64,000 nucleotides of DNA from Acidobacteriaceae bacterium (GTDB taxonomy: Bacteria; Acidobacteriota; Terriglobia; Bryobacterales; Bryobacteraceae), in the NCBI GenBank assembly GCA_019240405.1, contig JAFAYL010000057.1:1-64000 (forward strand). Reading direction: 5' to 3'. Below the pieces are notes generated by a model. It searched no databases, was not told the DNA's origin, and saw nothing but the letters and a program-made list of their open reading frames with translations. Position 1 is the stretch's first letter. The number at the start of each line of letters is the position of its first letter. Positions 8,786-19,000 of the stretch are shown piece by piece. The position numbers were made by a program, and so were the translations under genes.

Positions 8786-9549
8786 ACGCAGGTCCTTACG
8801 GGGATGCCGGCGATTTGGAGGGCGCGCTTCAGATCGGTGACTGTGTATTTGCCGTAGTGGAAGATGGAGGCGGCGAGCGCGGCATCCGCGGCTCCTTCCT
8901 TAAAGATGGTGACGAAATCCTGAGGCGTTCCCGCGCCTCCGGAAGCGATCACGGGGAGCGTAGTTGCGCAAACAATGGCGCGAGTCAACGCGCAATCGAA
9001 GCCGCGCTGGACGCCGTCGGTATCCATCGAGGTAATGAGGATCTCGCCGGCTCCGAGGGATTCGCCGCGTTGCGCCCATTCAACGGCGTCGATGCCTTCG
9101 TCGCGACGACCGCCGTTTGTGTACACGTGCCATTTCGCGCCATTAGGAGAGCGCTTCGCGTCGATGGCCAGAACGACGGCTTGTGATCCGAATTCCTGGC
9201 TCAACTCATGAATCAGCTCCGGGCGCCGGACGGCGGCTGTATTAACGCTCACTTTGTCGGCGCCGGATAAGATGACCCCTCCCGCATCGGCAACGCTACG
9301 AATGCCACCTCCTACGGTGAGCGGGATGAAAACTTTGCGGGCGGTTCGGGCGACGACGGACGCCATAATATCCCGCGCGTCGCTTGATGCAGTGATGTCG
9401 AGAAAAACGAGCTCGTCCGCACCTTGGGCGTTGTAGCGCTCGGCTAATTCGACGGGATCACCCGCATCGCGAAGACCGAGGAAGTTTACGCCTTTGACAA
9501 CACGACCGCCGGTAACATCGAGGCATGGCACAATTCGCTTCGTCAACAT
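8782..9549 (-). CDS. hisF: Imidazole glycerol phosphate synthase cyclase subunit HisF
   Basis: HisF is the cyclase half of IGP synthase; it uses ammonia channelled from HisH to convert PRFAR to IGP and AICAR. It is a 255-residue TIM barrel. Catalytic Asp11 lies in [20 protein letters not shown] and the second Asp in [10 protein letters not shown]. Phosphate loops VGGGIR and ASGGAG are present. It lies 12 bp after hisH and overlaps hisA by four bases. Confidence 0.97.
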   Translation of the reverse strand: MLTKRIVPCLDVTGGRVVKGVNFLGLRDAGDPVELAERYNAQGADELVFLDITASSDARDIMASVVARTARKVFIPLTVGGGIRSVADAGGVILSGADKVSVNTAAVRRPELIHELSQEFGSQAVVLAIDAKRSPNGAKWHVYTNGGRRDEGIDAVEWAQRGESLGAGEILITSMDTDGVQRGFDCALTRAIVCATTLPVIASGGAGTPQDFVTIFKEGAADAALAASIFHYGKYTVTDLKRALQIAGIPVRTCV

Positions 9550-9561
9550 CGAAGTTCTGTT

Positions 9562-10155
9562 TCAGAGATCGAGAAAGTTCTTCATCACGCGCAGACCCGC
9601 AGATCCCGACTTTTCAGGATGAAATTGAACAGCGTAAATATTGCGGTCGTGAAGAATCGCGGAATAGGGATGAATGTAAGTGCAGATTGCTGCCGTGGCG
9701 GTTGTAACTGGAGCGTAATAACTATGAGCAAAATACATGAACGTATCGCCGGGGAGGCCTTCCGTTAACTCACAGGGCTGGACCGGAGAGAGCGAGTTCC
9801 AGCCCATGTGGGGGATACGCGCGTTGCCCGCGAAACGTTTCACAAGGCCAGGAAAAATGGCGAGGCCGGTGCTTTCGGGTGACTCTTCGCTTCCTTCGAA
9901 AAGGCACTGCAGGCCGACACAGATACCAAGAAAGGGAACACCAGCGTAAATTCGTTGAGTAAGAATCTCTCGCAATCCGAGTTTGTCGAGTGCGCTCATC
10001 ATCTGACCGAAACATCCGACGCCCGGAAGAATTAGTTTATTGGCTCGGCTTACGGTGCGAGAACCGGATGTTACAAGATAGCTGGCACCTAACTCTTCGA
10101 GAGCGTTCTGCACGGACCGGAGGTTGCCTGCACCGTAGTCGACGATTACGGTCAT
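9562..10155 (-). CDS. hisH: Imidazole glycerol phosphate synthase glutaminase subunit HisH
   Basis: HisH is the class I glutamine amidotransferase that supplies ammonia to HisF. The nucleophile is Cys79 in [12 protein letters not shown], and the His179-Glu181 pair is in FHPEKSG. The opening [17 protein letters not shown] is typical and the length of 197 residues is normal. The ATG overlaps the hisB stop by four bases. Confidence 0.97.
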   Translation of the reverse strand: MTVIVDYGAGNLRSVQNALEELGASYLVTSGSRTVSRANKLILPGVGCFGQMMSALDKLGLREILTQRIYAGVPFLGICVGLQCLFEGSEESPESTGLAIFPGLVKRFAGNARIPHMGWNSLSPVQPCELTEGLPGDTFMYFAHSYYAPVTTATAAICTYIHPYSAILHDRNIYAVQFHPEKSGSAGLRVMKNFLDL

Positions 10156-10739
10156 AGCAAACCCTTAGTTGAAGGCAGTAAGTCTTTCATGCGCTCATCG
10201 GTTGAGCATGCGTAGCGCATAGCTCGACCGAAACATTTGAAGATGGCTTCGATTTTGTGATGATTCGAGCGGCCGTATAAAAGCTTGGCGTGGAGGTTCG
10301 CGCCCGCGTGCTGGGTGAAACCGGAAAAGAAATCTTCGAGCAGCTCGGTTTGCAAATCGCCGACGTGGACGACGGTAACTTGATGATCGAAAACCAGAGC
10401 GGGGCGGCCACCGAGGTCAACTGCGACGACCCCGAGGGACTCGTCCATGGGCTGCACGAAGTAGCCGCAACGGTTGATGCCCCGGCGATCGCCTAACGCT
10501 TTTGCAAAAAGCTCGCCCAAGACGATGCCGGTGTCTTCTACGGTGTGGTGCTGATCCACATCGAGGTCTCCGTGCGCTGTGAGATCCAGGTCAAACGCGC
10601 CATGTTTCGTAAAGAGCTCGAGCATATGGTCGAGAAACCGGATGCCGGTCGAGATCTGATAGCGGCCCGTTCCGTCGATTGACAAAGATCCCCGGATTTG
10701 GGTTTCTTTGGTGTTGCGCTCGATGACGGCGTGTCGCAT
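10152..10739 (-). CDS. hisB: Imidazoleglycerol-phosphate dehydratase HisB
   Basis: This is the single-function IGP dehydratase, step six of the pathway, without the HisB phosphatase domain found in enterobacteria. Metal-binding His-rich motifs are clear: [24 protein letters not shown] and [12 protein letters not shown]. The length of 195 residues matches the single-function class. A histidinol-phosphate phosphatase must be encoded elsewhere, since none is visible in this operon. Confidence 0.97.
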   Translation of the reverse strand: MRHAVIERNTKETQIRGSLSIDGTGRYQISTGIRFLDHMLELFTKHGAFDLDLTAHGDLDVDQHHTVEDTGIVLGELFAKALGDRRGINRCGYFVQPMDESLGVVAVDLGGRPALVFDHQVTVVHVGDLQTELLEDFFSGFTQHAGANLHAKLLYGRSNHHKIEAIFKCFGRAMRYACSTDERMKDLLPSTKGLL

Positions 10740-10780
10740 TTAGTCAGGTAATTGGCATTGAGCCGGGCATGGCCGGCCTC

Positions 10781-11839
10781 TTACCAGATCTGTTGTAACT
10801 CTTCGAGAAAATATTTGACGTGATCGCGGGTGCCGATGGTTACTCGAACACAGCCAGGGATTTCGTAGCTGCGATCTCGAACAAGGAGCCCGCGCGTTCG
10901 TAGCTTTTCACAGACCTCGCGGGCGCGAGAACCAGCTTGGAATAAGACGAAATTCGCTTGACTGTCAAAATGCGGAATCGCTAACCGCTTCAGGCCTGCA
11001 TACAGTAACTCGCGAGCAGCGAGAACCTCCTTAACATAATTGTCAGTGAATTCCCGGTCGGTTATTGCGACCCGGGCCGCCATAACTGCGAGAGAATTCA
11101 CGCTGCTTGGCGGTTGTGCCTTTTTGATCTGAGTGATGTTAAATGAATGCGAAAAGAGACACCCGCAACGGAGGGCCGCCATGCCGAAGGCTTTCGAGAA
11201 GGTGCGGCTGACAAAGAGATTCGGATACTCGGTGATTAAGGGGAGCACCGTTATGCCGCTGAACTCGTAGTAGGCTTCGTCTACGAGTACCGCGGCGTTA
11301 ACGGCGCGGGCGAGAATGCGCTCGATCGCCTGGACAGTTGTTCCAGTTCCAGTTGGATTATTGGGATTGCTGATCAGAATGGCGCGTGTGGAGTTTGTGA
11401 TCTGATCGAGCAATTCTTCGAGAGGAAATGCGAGAGTTTCCGGGCGGTACGGAATTTCGGCGATGGCTGCGCCAGCGAGCTGGCTATAAAACCGGTACAT
11501 GGCGTAAGAGGGCTTGAGAACGATTACTTCATCGCCCTGATTGACGTAGGTATTTATGAGCAGGTGGATCGCCTCATCAGTTCCGTTCGTCAGGGTAAGT
11601 TGCTGGGTAGCTACAGAGAAGTAGGTGGCTAACTCTTCGAGAGCATGGTCGTACTCGGGATAAATAGCCAAGTCGGCCGCAGTTACATATCGTTGGAGTA
11701 AGTCGAGCACACGAGGCGAGGATCCGACCAGATTTTCATTGAAATCAAGGCGAAGTTTGTTGCGGCGGCCTCCGGTCGGCGGGTGGTATGGGTCCATGCG
11801 CAACACAGCGGCACGTGGAATCAGCGAACTAGCAGCCAT
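10781..11839 (-). CDS. hisC: Histidinol-phosphate aminotransferase HisC
   Basis: This PLP enzyme converts imidazole acetol phosphate to histidinol phosphate. It is a fold-type I aminotransferase with RLDFNENLVGSSP near the N-terminus, ISNPNNPTG, the DEAYYEF loop and the PLP lysine in FSKAFGMAALR. The ATG at 11839 is preferred: it has GGAAT upstream and overlaps hisD by 11 bp. The longer start at 11875 would overlap by 47 bp and adds residues not usual for the family. About 352 residues. Confidence 0.94.
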   Translation of the reverse strand: MAASSLIPRAAVLRMDPYHPPTGGRRNKLRLDFNENLVGSSPRVLDLLQRYVTAADLAIYPEYDHALEELATYFSVATQQLTLTNGTDEAIHLLINTYVNQGDEVIVLKPSYAMYRFYSQLAGAAIAEIPYRPETLAFPLEELLDQITNSTRAILISNPNNPTGTGTTVQAIERILARAVNAAVLVDEAYYEFSGITVLPLITEYPNLFVSRTFSKAFGMAALRCGCLFSHSFNITQIKKAQPPSSVNSLAVMAARVAITDREFTDNYVKEVLAARELLYAGLKRLAIPHFDSQANFVLFQAGSRAREVCEKLRTRGLLVRDRSYEIPGCVRVTIGTRDHVKYFLEELQQIW

Positions 11840-13085
11840 GACGTGATTCCATTCGGAATTCGACCGAGCGAGCATGCGCTTCGAGACCTTCGGCGCGAGC
11901 GAGCGCCGTGATTACAGGAGCGAGGTCTGCCAGTGCAGATGGCGAAAGCTCTTGAACGGCGATGAGCTTGACGAAATCGGCGGTCGAGAGGCCGCCACGA
12001 AGGCGCGCAATACCTCCGGTTGGCAAGACGTGACTGGGACCCGCGGCATAGTCGCCGGCAGATTCGGGCGAGGTTTGCCCGAGGAAAATGGTTCCGGCAT
12101 TTCTGATTTGCGGCAAAAGATGGGCATCGTAAAGAGCGAGGTGCTCGGGAGCGATGCGGTTCGCAAGCTCGACGGCGATGTCCAGATCAGGCGTGATAAA
12201 GATGGCGCTTCCGTTATCGATTGCTTGTGCGGCGGTGGGGGCGGTGGGGAGAGTGCGAAGCTGGGCTTCTAGTTCAGATGATACGGCGTCAGCGAGCGAT
12301 TGAGATGTGGTGATGAGAATGGCGGAAGCACTCGGATCGTGCTCTGCCTGGGCGAGCATATCGGCGGCAATGATGCGCGGATTGCCATCACTCGCGACGA
12401 TTACGATTTCGGTGGGACCCGCGATAAAATCGATTCCTACCTCGCCCGCAAGGAGCTTCTTCGCAGCGGAAACGTAGAGGTTGCCGGGACCGACGATGCG
12501 ATCGACGCGAACGATAGTTTCCGTGCCGAAGGTCATGGCGGCGATTGCGTGAGCGCCGCCGATTCGGTAAATCTCGCGCAAGCCTAAGAGATGCGCACAA
12601 CCTAAAATTTCGATGGAAGGCTTGGGCGAAGCAACGCAGATTCTCGAGACGCCGGCGGTTTGAGCGAGCACGGCAGTCATGAGCAACGTGGATGTTAGAG
12701 GATAGCGTCCGGAAGGGACATAGCAACCGACCGCTTCGAGAGGCTTAACGATCCAGCCTAATTTGCGTCCGGGCGAGAACTCCTCGAAATATTCGCGCGG
12801 CAGTTGCGCTTCGGCGAATTGGCGGATATTGCGAATTGCCAACTCCGAGGCTTTGCGCACTTCGGGACACATGCGTTCGGCCGCTTCCCGAAGCTCATCG
12901 CCGGTGACACGCAAGGGCAGATCGCCGAGCGCATCGAATTGGCGGGCGTATCTAAGCAGCGCCGAATCGCCTTGCTTCCGGATCGCGTCGAGAATTGAGC
13001 GAACGGCCTTCTCATATTCGGCGAGATCAGCGCGGCGGTTGAATTTGGCTTGCTCGGCGCTGTTGATGGAGTGAATTTTGATCAT
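11829..13085 (-). CDS. hisD: Histidinol dehydrogenase HisD
   Basis: HisD carries out the last two oxidations from histidinol to histidine with NAD and zinc. The 418-residue protein contains GCYVPSGRYPLTST, IVGPGNLYVSAAKKLL, DFIAGPTEIVI, the zinc-site segment AEHDPSASA and the catalytic Glu-His in IAPEHLALY, then the C-terminal GPSHVLPTGG. Length and order are normal. It starts 8 bp after hisG. Confidence 0.97.
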   Translation of the reverse strand: MIKIHSINSAEQAKFNRRADLAEYEKAVRSILDAIRKQGDSALLRYARQFDALGDLPLRVTGDELREAAERMCPEVRKASELAIRNIRQFAEAQLPREYFEEFSPGRKLGWIVKPLEAVGCYVPSGRYPLTSTLLMTAVLAQTAGVSRICVASPKPSIEILGCAHLLGLREIYRIGGAHAIAAMTFGTETIVRVDRIVGPGNLYVSAAKKLLAGEVGIDFIAGPTEIVIVASDGNPRIIAADMLAQAEHDPSASAILITTSQSLADAVSSELEAQLRTLPTAPTAAQAIDNGSAIFITPDLDIAVELANRIAPEHLALYDAHLLPQIRNAGTIFLGQTSPESAGDYAAGPSHVLPTGGIARLRGGLSTADFVKLIAVQELSPSALADLAPVITALARAEGLEAHARSVEFRMESRHGC

Positions 13086-13093
13086 TGCCGGGC

Positions 13094-13963
13094 TTAGATG
13101 ATGATCTTGTTCAACGGGTATTCGACAATCCCCTGCGCCCCGGCTTCTTTGAGCCGCGGAATGATGCTCCGGACGGTGACTTCTTCGAGGATGGTGTTAA
13201 CCGCGACCCAAGCGTCATCACTGAGCTGCGAAATGGTGGGATTCTTGAGCGCCGGGAGAACCGAGATGACGCTGGCGAGATCGTCTTTTCGGACGTTGAG
13301 CATGAGGCCCACTTTTCCGAGAGCGTTCATGGCGCCTTCAAGGAGCATTTTGATGTCGGCGAGCTTGCGGCGCTTCGTGTCGTCGGCCCACGCGTTTCGG
13401 TTTGCGATGAGCTGGGTGTTCGATTCGAGAACGGTATCGATGATGCGGAGTTTGTTCGCTCGCAGCGATGAGCCGGTTTCTGTTACTTCGACGATGGCAT
13501 CGGCGAGCTCCGGCGGTTTGACTTCTGTTGCGCCCCAGCTAAATTCAACGTTCGCGGTGACCCCTTGGGAGGCGAGGTAGCGTTTGGTGGTACAGACAAG
13601 CTCGGTAGCGATAATTTTTCCTTGGAGATCTTTGACGCTGCGGTAAGGTGATGCTTCGGGAGCGGCGAGCACCCAGCGTACTTTTCCGAAGCTCTGTTTG
13701 GCATAGATCAGCTCGGCGACAGTTTCGACTTGCGCTTCGTTTTCTTGGACCCAGTCGCGACCGGTGAGCCCTGCATCGAGAACACCGTCTTCCACGTAGC
13801 GCGGCATTTCTTGAGCACGGATCAACATGCACTCAATTTCGGGATCGTCGATGGCGGGGAAATAACTCCGGCTGCTTGTGGCGATGTTGAAGCCGGCGCG
13901 GCGGAACAGATCGATGGTCGCATTTTCCAAGCTGCCTTTCGGGATTCCGAGCTTGAGGATCAC
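13094..13963 (-). CDS. hisG: ATP phosphoribosyltransferase HisG, long form
   Basis: This is the first and feedback-regulated step: ATP plus PRPP gives PR-ATP. The start is the GTG at 13963, which gives [21 protein letters not shown], the standard HisG N-terminus. An upstream in-frame start (14122) would run inside hisI and encode Arg-rich text unlike the family. Conserved parts are [10 protein letters not shown], the PRPP-binding [18 protein letters not shown] and a C-terminal ACT-like domain (about 210-289). At 289 residues it is the long form, which does not need HisZ. GTGA overlaps the hisI stop. Confidence 0.95.
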   Translation of the reverse strand: MILKLGIPKGSLENATIDLFRRAGFNIATSSRSYFPAIDDPEIECMLIRAQEMPRYVEDGVLDAGLTGRDWVQENEAQVETVAELIYAKQSFGKVRWVLAAPEASPYRSVKDLQGKIIATELVCTTKRYLASQGVTANVEFSWGATEVKPPELADAIVEVTETGSSLRANKLRIIDTVLESNTQLIANRNAWADDTKRRKLADIKMLLEGAMNALGKVGLMLNVRKDDLASVISVLPALKNPTISQLSDDAWVAVNTILEEVTVRSIIPRLKEAGAQGIVEYPLNKIII

Positions 13964-14346
13964 GGCTTGGCTCCATAGACTGCATCTGGATCGTAGGCTT
14001 TGGCTTCCGTTTCGACCCAGACGCCGTTTTTCCAGGAGCGGTAAAAACAGCTTTCGTATCCTTTGTGGCAGACGCCGGGGCCGATTTGCTCTGCTTCGAC
14101 GAGCAGCGCGTCTCCGTCGCAATCGATCGCGACGGATTTCACCATGAGGTAATGACCCGAGCTTTCGCCCTTCGTCCAGAGCTTTTTGCGCGAGCGGCTG
14201 AAGAAGGTGACACGGCCGGTGGAGATGGTTTTTTCGAGAGCCTCACGATTCATGTAGCCGAGCATCAGCACACGATGAGTTCGGGCGTCCTGCACAACGG
14301 CGGGAATGAGAGCACCCGGTTTGTCGAACTGTAAAGATGCAGCCAT
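13960..14346 (-). CDS. hisI: Phosphoribosyl-AMP cyclohydrolase HisI
   Basis: HisI opens the purine ring of PR-AMP, the third step. The 128-residue protein has [14 protein letters not shown], the metal-binding [17 protein letters not shown] and [12 protein letters not shown] with zinc-type Cys residues. There is no fused HisE domain, and no hisE (PR-ATP pyrophosphatase) gene is seen in the operon. It is the first structural gene after the leader-terminator region; its ATG lies about 15 bp after the terminator T tract and has no strong ribosome site. Confidence 0.95.
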   Translation of the reverse strand: MAASLQFDKPGALIPAVVQDARTHRVLMLGYMNREALEKTISTGRVTFFSRSRKKLWTKGESSGHYLMVKSVAIDCDGDALLVEAEQIGPGVCHKGYESCFYRSWKNGVWVETEAKAYDPDAVYGAKP

Positions 14347-14361
14347 CGAGCCAGCGGAAAC

Positions 14362-14388
14362 AAAAAACCCGCCTTTTTGTGGCGGGTC
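14362..14388 (-). terminator. Intrinsic terminator of the his attenuator
   Basis: Read on the minus strand, ACCCGCC (14387-14381), loop ACAAAAA and GGCGGGT (14373-14367) form a 7-bp GC-rich stem followed directly by TTTTTT. It sits between the His-rich leader peptide and hisI. Placement upstream of the first structural gene, not after the operon, fits premature termination when histidine is plentiful. Confidence 0.9.
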
Positions 14389-14431
14389 CTACGATACAGA
14401 AACTAGATGATTTCGAACGCAGGCGCCGTCA

Positions 14432-14479
14432 TTACACCATTGGGTGATGGTGATGATGAAGATGCGCGTATCGAATCAT
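14432..14479 (-). CDS. hisL: his operon leader peptide, MIRYAHLHHHHHPMV
   Basis: This 15-codon frame, ATG to TAA, encodes six His codons within seven positions (CAT CTT CAT CAT CAC CAT CAC). It resembles the enterobacterial HisL peptide in composition and place. Within it, CACCAT (14452-14447) and ATGGTG (14440-14435) can form a 6-bp hairpin with loop CACCCA; a ribosome stalled at the His codons would block it. No Shine-Dalgarno lies upstream. A TATACT box ends 7 bases before the ATG, so the RNA may begin at or next to the start codon. Confidence 0.9.
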   Translation of the reverse strand: MIRYAHLHHHHHPMV

Positions 14480-14486
14480 TAGTGGC

Positions 14487-14492
14487 AGTATA
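14487..14492 (-). promoter_or_regulatory. his operon promoter, -10 box TATACT
   Basis: On the minus strand TATACT ends seven bases before the leader ATG, so the expected transcription start is about 14480. No good -35 hexamer is found at 16-19 bp. The position implies a leaderless or nearly leaderless leader-peptide mRNA. No other promoter-like match was seen between 14480 and 14571. Confidence 0.5.
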
Positions 14493-14571
14493 CAACAGGC
14501 CGGCGGCGGGCTGGATATCCGGGCAAGGCTGCCTCGCCCTACAGTTAGAACGGGCAGGTCCGGCCTCTACA

Positions 14572-15246
14572 TCAGGCGGCGCGTTTTTTGTCGTAATACG
14601 TGTGGTTATAGATGGCCATCTTCTTGCTCACCTCGGCGGCGTGACGCGCGACTTCTTCAGTTGAAAATTCGAACCCAAATTCGGCGGCATCGAATACCGC
14701 GCCGGCTTTTTGGGCCTGATGATAAAGCTGCCAAGCTTGCGTCATCTGATTCTCGCGGCGCTGTTTACGTTCGTGTTGCAGCTTCTGTAGCTCGGCTTGA
14801 TCCTTTTCGCGCTGCTTGCGCAGGCGGGCTTCCTGAATGCTCAGGTTGTTGAGGTCTTTTCGATAGGTGAGAAAGACTTGCGCTTCGATTAATGAGGCGC
14901 GGACTTGCGGATCTTCCTCGTGCTCGAATTGTTTGGCGAGCGCGAGACGGCCGATGGCGTAGATGCCCATTTCAAGTGACGGGATGCGGAGCAAGCGCCA
15001 TTCGGTGTCGGCGAGAGATTGCGTAAGAGCGGATTCTTCATCTCCAGTGGGCTTGTATTGATCGAAGAAGCGTTGGACGTGCTTCTGGTAAGCGGCGGCA
15101 TCGTCGCTTGGCAGCAGGACGGTGCGTCCGGTGAGCCCGGTTTTGACCGCATTTAATGAGGATTTGGCTTTACCTTCCGGCGTTTTCGGACCGGTAGAGA
15201 GGTGACTGTTGGCACGGTTAGCCTCGATTTGTGCGTGGGATGACAT
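14572..15246 (-). CDS. Hypothetical protein with STGPKTPEGK N-terminal motif
   Basis: The protein opens with a motif, RANSHLSTGPKTPEGKAKS then SLNAVKTGLTG, that from memory recurs in multi-copy proteins of Acidobacteriota and Planctomycetes with no known function. Residues 110-190 are a charged coiled coil (KQREKDQAELQKLQHERKQ). No signal peptide is seen. The ATG at 15246 is chosen because it places the motif near the N-terminus; a start at 15291 would add 15 residues. About 224 residues. Confidence 0.78.
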   Translation of the reverse strand: MSSHAQIEANRANSHLSTGPKTPEGKAKSSLNAVKTGLTGRTVLLPSDDAAAYQKHVQRFFDQYKPTGDEESALTQSLADTEWRLLRIPSLEMGIYAIGRLALAKQFEHEEDPQVRASLIEAQVFLTYRKDLNNLSIQEARLRKQREKDQAELQKLQHERKQRRENQMTQAWQLYHQAQKAGAVFDAAEFGFEFSTEEVARHAAEVSKKMAIYNHTYYDKKRAA

Positions 15247-15358
15247 GGTTTGGGAAAAGATCATCGAGAGCACAGTAGCATGGCGGAACAAGCGTTTCGG
15301 GTTAAGTTGTTGAAGGGATTAAGTGAGATTGTTGTGAATGTACGTTTGAGGGGGACTA

Positions 15359-15877
15359 ATGGCAGATGCTCTGAAATCGTGGCTCTGGTGTGTGATGTTG
15401 GCGGGGGCGTGGGGCGACCTTTCGGGCGGCACCCACCGGTCCACAGATCCGGTCGCCAGCATTCTTCGACTGCATGCAATCGAGCGCGAGGGACATCTGA
15501 AGGGCGATGCAAATCTGGTGAGCTCGGTGCTCGCGGATTCGGTGGTTAGCATTCAAAACGGCGATGTCGAGGTGCGAAGCCGGGATCAGATGCGGCGCGG
15601 TTTTGCGGAATACTTTTCCGCCGTGGCTTACGCGTCGTGGGAGGACATTATCAAGCCACTTGTCCATATATCGCGCGACGGAGGCATGGCGTGGTCGGTG
15701 ATCCGAATCCGAGCGCAGTTTCGCGAAAAGAGCGACCCATCAGGAAAGGTTCAGGAATTCACGAGCTCCTGGATCGCGACTTACGAAAAGAACAAGTCCG
15801 GCTGGCACATGTCTGGAATTTCATCGGGATGTGATCCGCCCTGCGGTCCGCCTCCTGAATCAAGCAGTAGGGAGTAA
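15359..15877 (+). CDS. Secreted NTF2/SnoaL-like protein
   Basis: A short hydrophobic N-terminus (LKSWLWCVMLAGAWG) suggests export. The body fits the DUF4440/SnoaL-like fold: ILRLHAIEREGHLKGDANLVSSVLADS, then a beta-rich half ending in WIATYEKNKSGWHMSGIS. No catalytic set is evident. The start has GAGGGGGAC just upstream. Function unknown. It lies 130 bp before the TonB receptor in the same direction. Confidence 0.72.
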   Translation: MADALKSWLWCVMLAGAWGDLSGGTHRSTDPVASILRLHAIEREGHLKGDANLVSSVLADSVVSIQNGDVEVRSRDQMRRGFAEYFSAVAYASWEDIIKPLVHISRDGGMAWSVIRIRAQFREKSDPSGKVQEFTSSWIATYEKNKSGWHMSGISSGCDPPCGPPPESSSRE

Positions 15878-15941
15878 CTGAAATGCCTGCCGATTATACG
15901 CGGATTAACCGTAACTTATCGACTTGATAGCAATTTGTAGC

Positions 15942-15970
15942 TTGACACCTCGGTAGGGCAGAGCCATACT
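15942..15970 (+). promoter_or_regulatory. Sigma-70-type promoter of the TonB receptor gene
   Basis: TTGACA (15942-15947), a 17-bp spacer and CATACT (15965-15970) precede the receptor ATG at 16005, with GGAGAGGGG as ribosome site. The spacing and -35 box match consensus. Confidence 0.8.
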
Positions 15971-16004
15971 ATCCGAAATTAGTTGTTTGCGGAGAGGGGA
16001 AGCT

Positions 16005-19000
16005 ATGAGACCTATATTCAGTATCTTGGCGACGTTAGCGGTTGCCGCAGGAGCTTACGGGCAGACGTTCCGGGGCGCAATTGACGGCACGGTGACAGAC
16101 GCGACAGGCGCTGTGGTCCAAGGCGCGCAAGTAACCGCCACGAATACAGCAACGAGTGTAAGTCAAACAACGGTCAGTACGACCAGCGGCGAATTTTCGT
16201 TTCAAGATATGCCGCTCGGAACGTACACCGTGACAGTTACGGCGTCGGGTTTCGAGCAGACGACGGTTTCGAATGTTGTGGTGACTGCGGGAAACGTGTA
16301 TACCGTGCCGATTAAGCTGCAGGTCGGGCAAATGACAACCAAGGTGGAAGTATCGGCTGCTGCGATTGAAGTAGACACGACGAGCGCGACGCAGAGCGAC
16401 ACAATTCCGAGCAAGGCATTGCAGGACCTTCCACTAAACGGCCGCGATTTTTCGCAGCTTATTGCGGTGGCGCCCGGTTATGGAGGGTACGCGGTGAGCG
16501 GTTTCGGGTCGCTGAACGGAACGCGCGCCAACCAGATGAACTGGCAGATTGACGGGACGGATAACAATGACTTCTGGCATAACATTCCGGCGGTGAATCA
16601 GGGGGGTGTATCGGGAATCGCGGGCGTGGTGATGCCGATCGATGCGATCGATGAGTTCTCGGCGCAAACGCAATCGAACGCAGAAGCGGGACGCAATGCA
16701 GGCGGCACAGTAAATCTCGTGATCAAATCGGGCACGAACCAGTTACACGGCAGCGCCTATTACTACAACCGGAATGAATTTTACGCGGCGCAATCTCCGT
16801 TCTTCGTGCCTACGCCACAGTTTCCGAAAGCGCCGGAGCTTAGGAACTATAACACCGGATTAACGGTGGGCGGGCCGATTATCCGGGACAAGACATTTTT
16901 CTTTTTGGGCTTTGAAAAGCAGCAGTACATTTTCGGTCTGACCGGCTTGTCGACGGAGCCGTCGGCGGCATGGGTCAGCCAGGCGCTCAGTTTACTTAGC
17001 AATCCGGGTGGCAAATATGGGCCTTATGCGCCGGTAACGCCAAGCCCGCTTTCGGCGACTTTACTTTCAAGTTTGTGGCCGAGCTCGATTGTGAGTCTTC
17101 CCGGAACGATCAATAACTATTTCGCGACGGTTCCGGGCACGGGTTACAGCTACAACGGAGTGGCGAAGATCGATCACAATTTCAACGATAAGGAACATCT
17201 ATCCGTTCACTGGTTTGCGGGACAGGGAAGCCAGTCACAACCACCGGGTGCGAGTCTTGCGCTGGCGACGGCTAGCTCGAATTTGGGTTATTACTTTGAG
17301 GTCGCGCCCATTCATGTGCAGAATTACTCCGTTGTTTTGAATTCGCTGTTATCAAGTAAGTTGAACAATCAGTTACTTGCGGGAGTGAGTTACTTCAACC
17401 AGGTTTTTCATGATGCGAACAACAGCTTCAACATGGCGGCATTGGGCCTGAACCTTAGCCCGGACGCGACAATCGCGGGGAAGCCGATTTTAGGCGCATC
17501 GAACATTGCGATCACGGGGTTCGATCAGGTTGGAATCACGCCGCCTGAAGGCCGCAACGATGTTACGGGTCACTTGACGGATATTGTTTCCTATACGACC
17601 GGCAAACATGAGTTTCGATTCGGCGGAGAGTTCCGGCAGGGGCGAGTAAACGAGTTTTATTTCCGGCGCTCGACCGGGGCGTTTACGTTTGACGGGACGC
17701 AGGGACCCTGGGCGACGCCTTACTGTGCTCCGAATTCTTCAAATTCTGTGATAGCGGCCACGTGCGGTCTTGCCGACTTTCTGGCGGGCGATGTGAGTAC
17801 GTCGTCGATCGCGGTGGGAGACGCGGAACGGTTTGTGATCGTTAATGGCTACGATTTGTTCGTCCAGGATGCGTGGCGGCTCACGCCGAAGCTGACACTG
17901 AATTTCGGGCTGCGCAATGATTATTTCGGGCCGATTTCAAGCAATGGGCCGAAGGACCTGGGCGTGTTTGTGCCCGGACGCGGGTTGGTGATTCAGGGCA
18001 ACGGAATCGGGTCCATCTTCCCGCCGGATCACCATAATTTCGCGCCTCGTTTTGGCTTCGCGTACCAGCCGTGGGGCGGATTTGTGGTGCGCGGGGGAAT
18101 CGGCGTGTTCTTCGATCAGATCAACATTAATCCGTTTTTGGATTATCGCCCGCCGATCAGCGCAGCGGATGGGCTTGAAGACAATCCCGTGGGTCAGCAT
18201 CCGGTGGATAACTACGCGAGAAATGGATATAACTGGCAAACGGCACAGGCGGGCGGGGCTTCCATTTTTCCGGGAGTAACTACATGCTCTGGAAATTTTG
18301 CCACGGATCCGGGATGTCTTAGTTCGACACAGATCTTCAATGTTTTTTCCGTGAACCAGAATTTCCGGACGCCATACTTTTATAACTACAACGTAAATGT
18401 CGAGAAGAGCCTGGGTAACTCTGCTGTCTGGCAGATAGGTTATGTGGGCAGTGACGGGCACAAGCTTTCGGTGATGGAGAACATTAATCAGAATGGCACG
18501 TTCACGGCGCAGTATCCGAACTTCGGGTCGATCATTCAGCTCAACAGTGTTGGAACATCGAATTACAACTCGCTGCAAACAACGTTGAAGATCCGGTCGT
18601 GGCGCGGGTTCAACGCGCAATTCGCTTACACATGGGCGCACGCGCTGGACGAAATGACGGAGTATCGAGGGGCGATGCCACTGGACAGTTTCAATCTGCA
18701 GCAGGAATACGGAAGCAGCGATTTCGATACGCGACATAACTTCACTGCATTCTTGAGCTGGGACGTGCCGGGCTCCTCGCATTTTCGACTGCTGACTAGT
18801 GGATGGCAAGTTACCAGCGCATGGTCATTCCACAGTGGACAGCCTTTCTGCTTGGGTCTTGCCAATTCCTGGTGCTCTGTTTCTGGAACCCAGCGGCCGG
18901 GGCTGAATCTGATCGGCGATCCGTTCGCGAGTGTAAATCACAATTTTGTCGCAGGGGTGGGCGAGCAATGGGTGAGTCCGGCAGCGTTCTGTGTTTCCGG

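Noticed and set aside
13964-14122. N-terminal extension of hisG
   Set aside because: It is Arg-rich shadow of hisI in another frame; the HisG family begins at the GTG at 13963.
14441-14463. CAT/CAC-rich run as a simple sequence repeat
   Set aside because: It sits in an ATG-to-TAA frame with a terminator downstream of the his operon start, so a leader peptide explains it better.
17937-18809. 290-residue minus-strand frame inside the TonB receptor
   Set aside because: Antisense shadow with Arg/His-rich, low-quality text.
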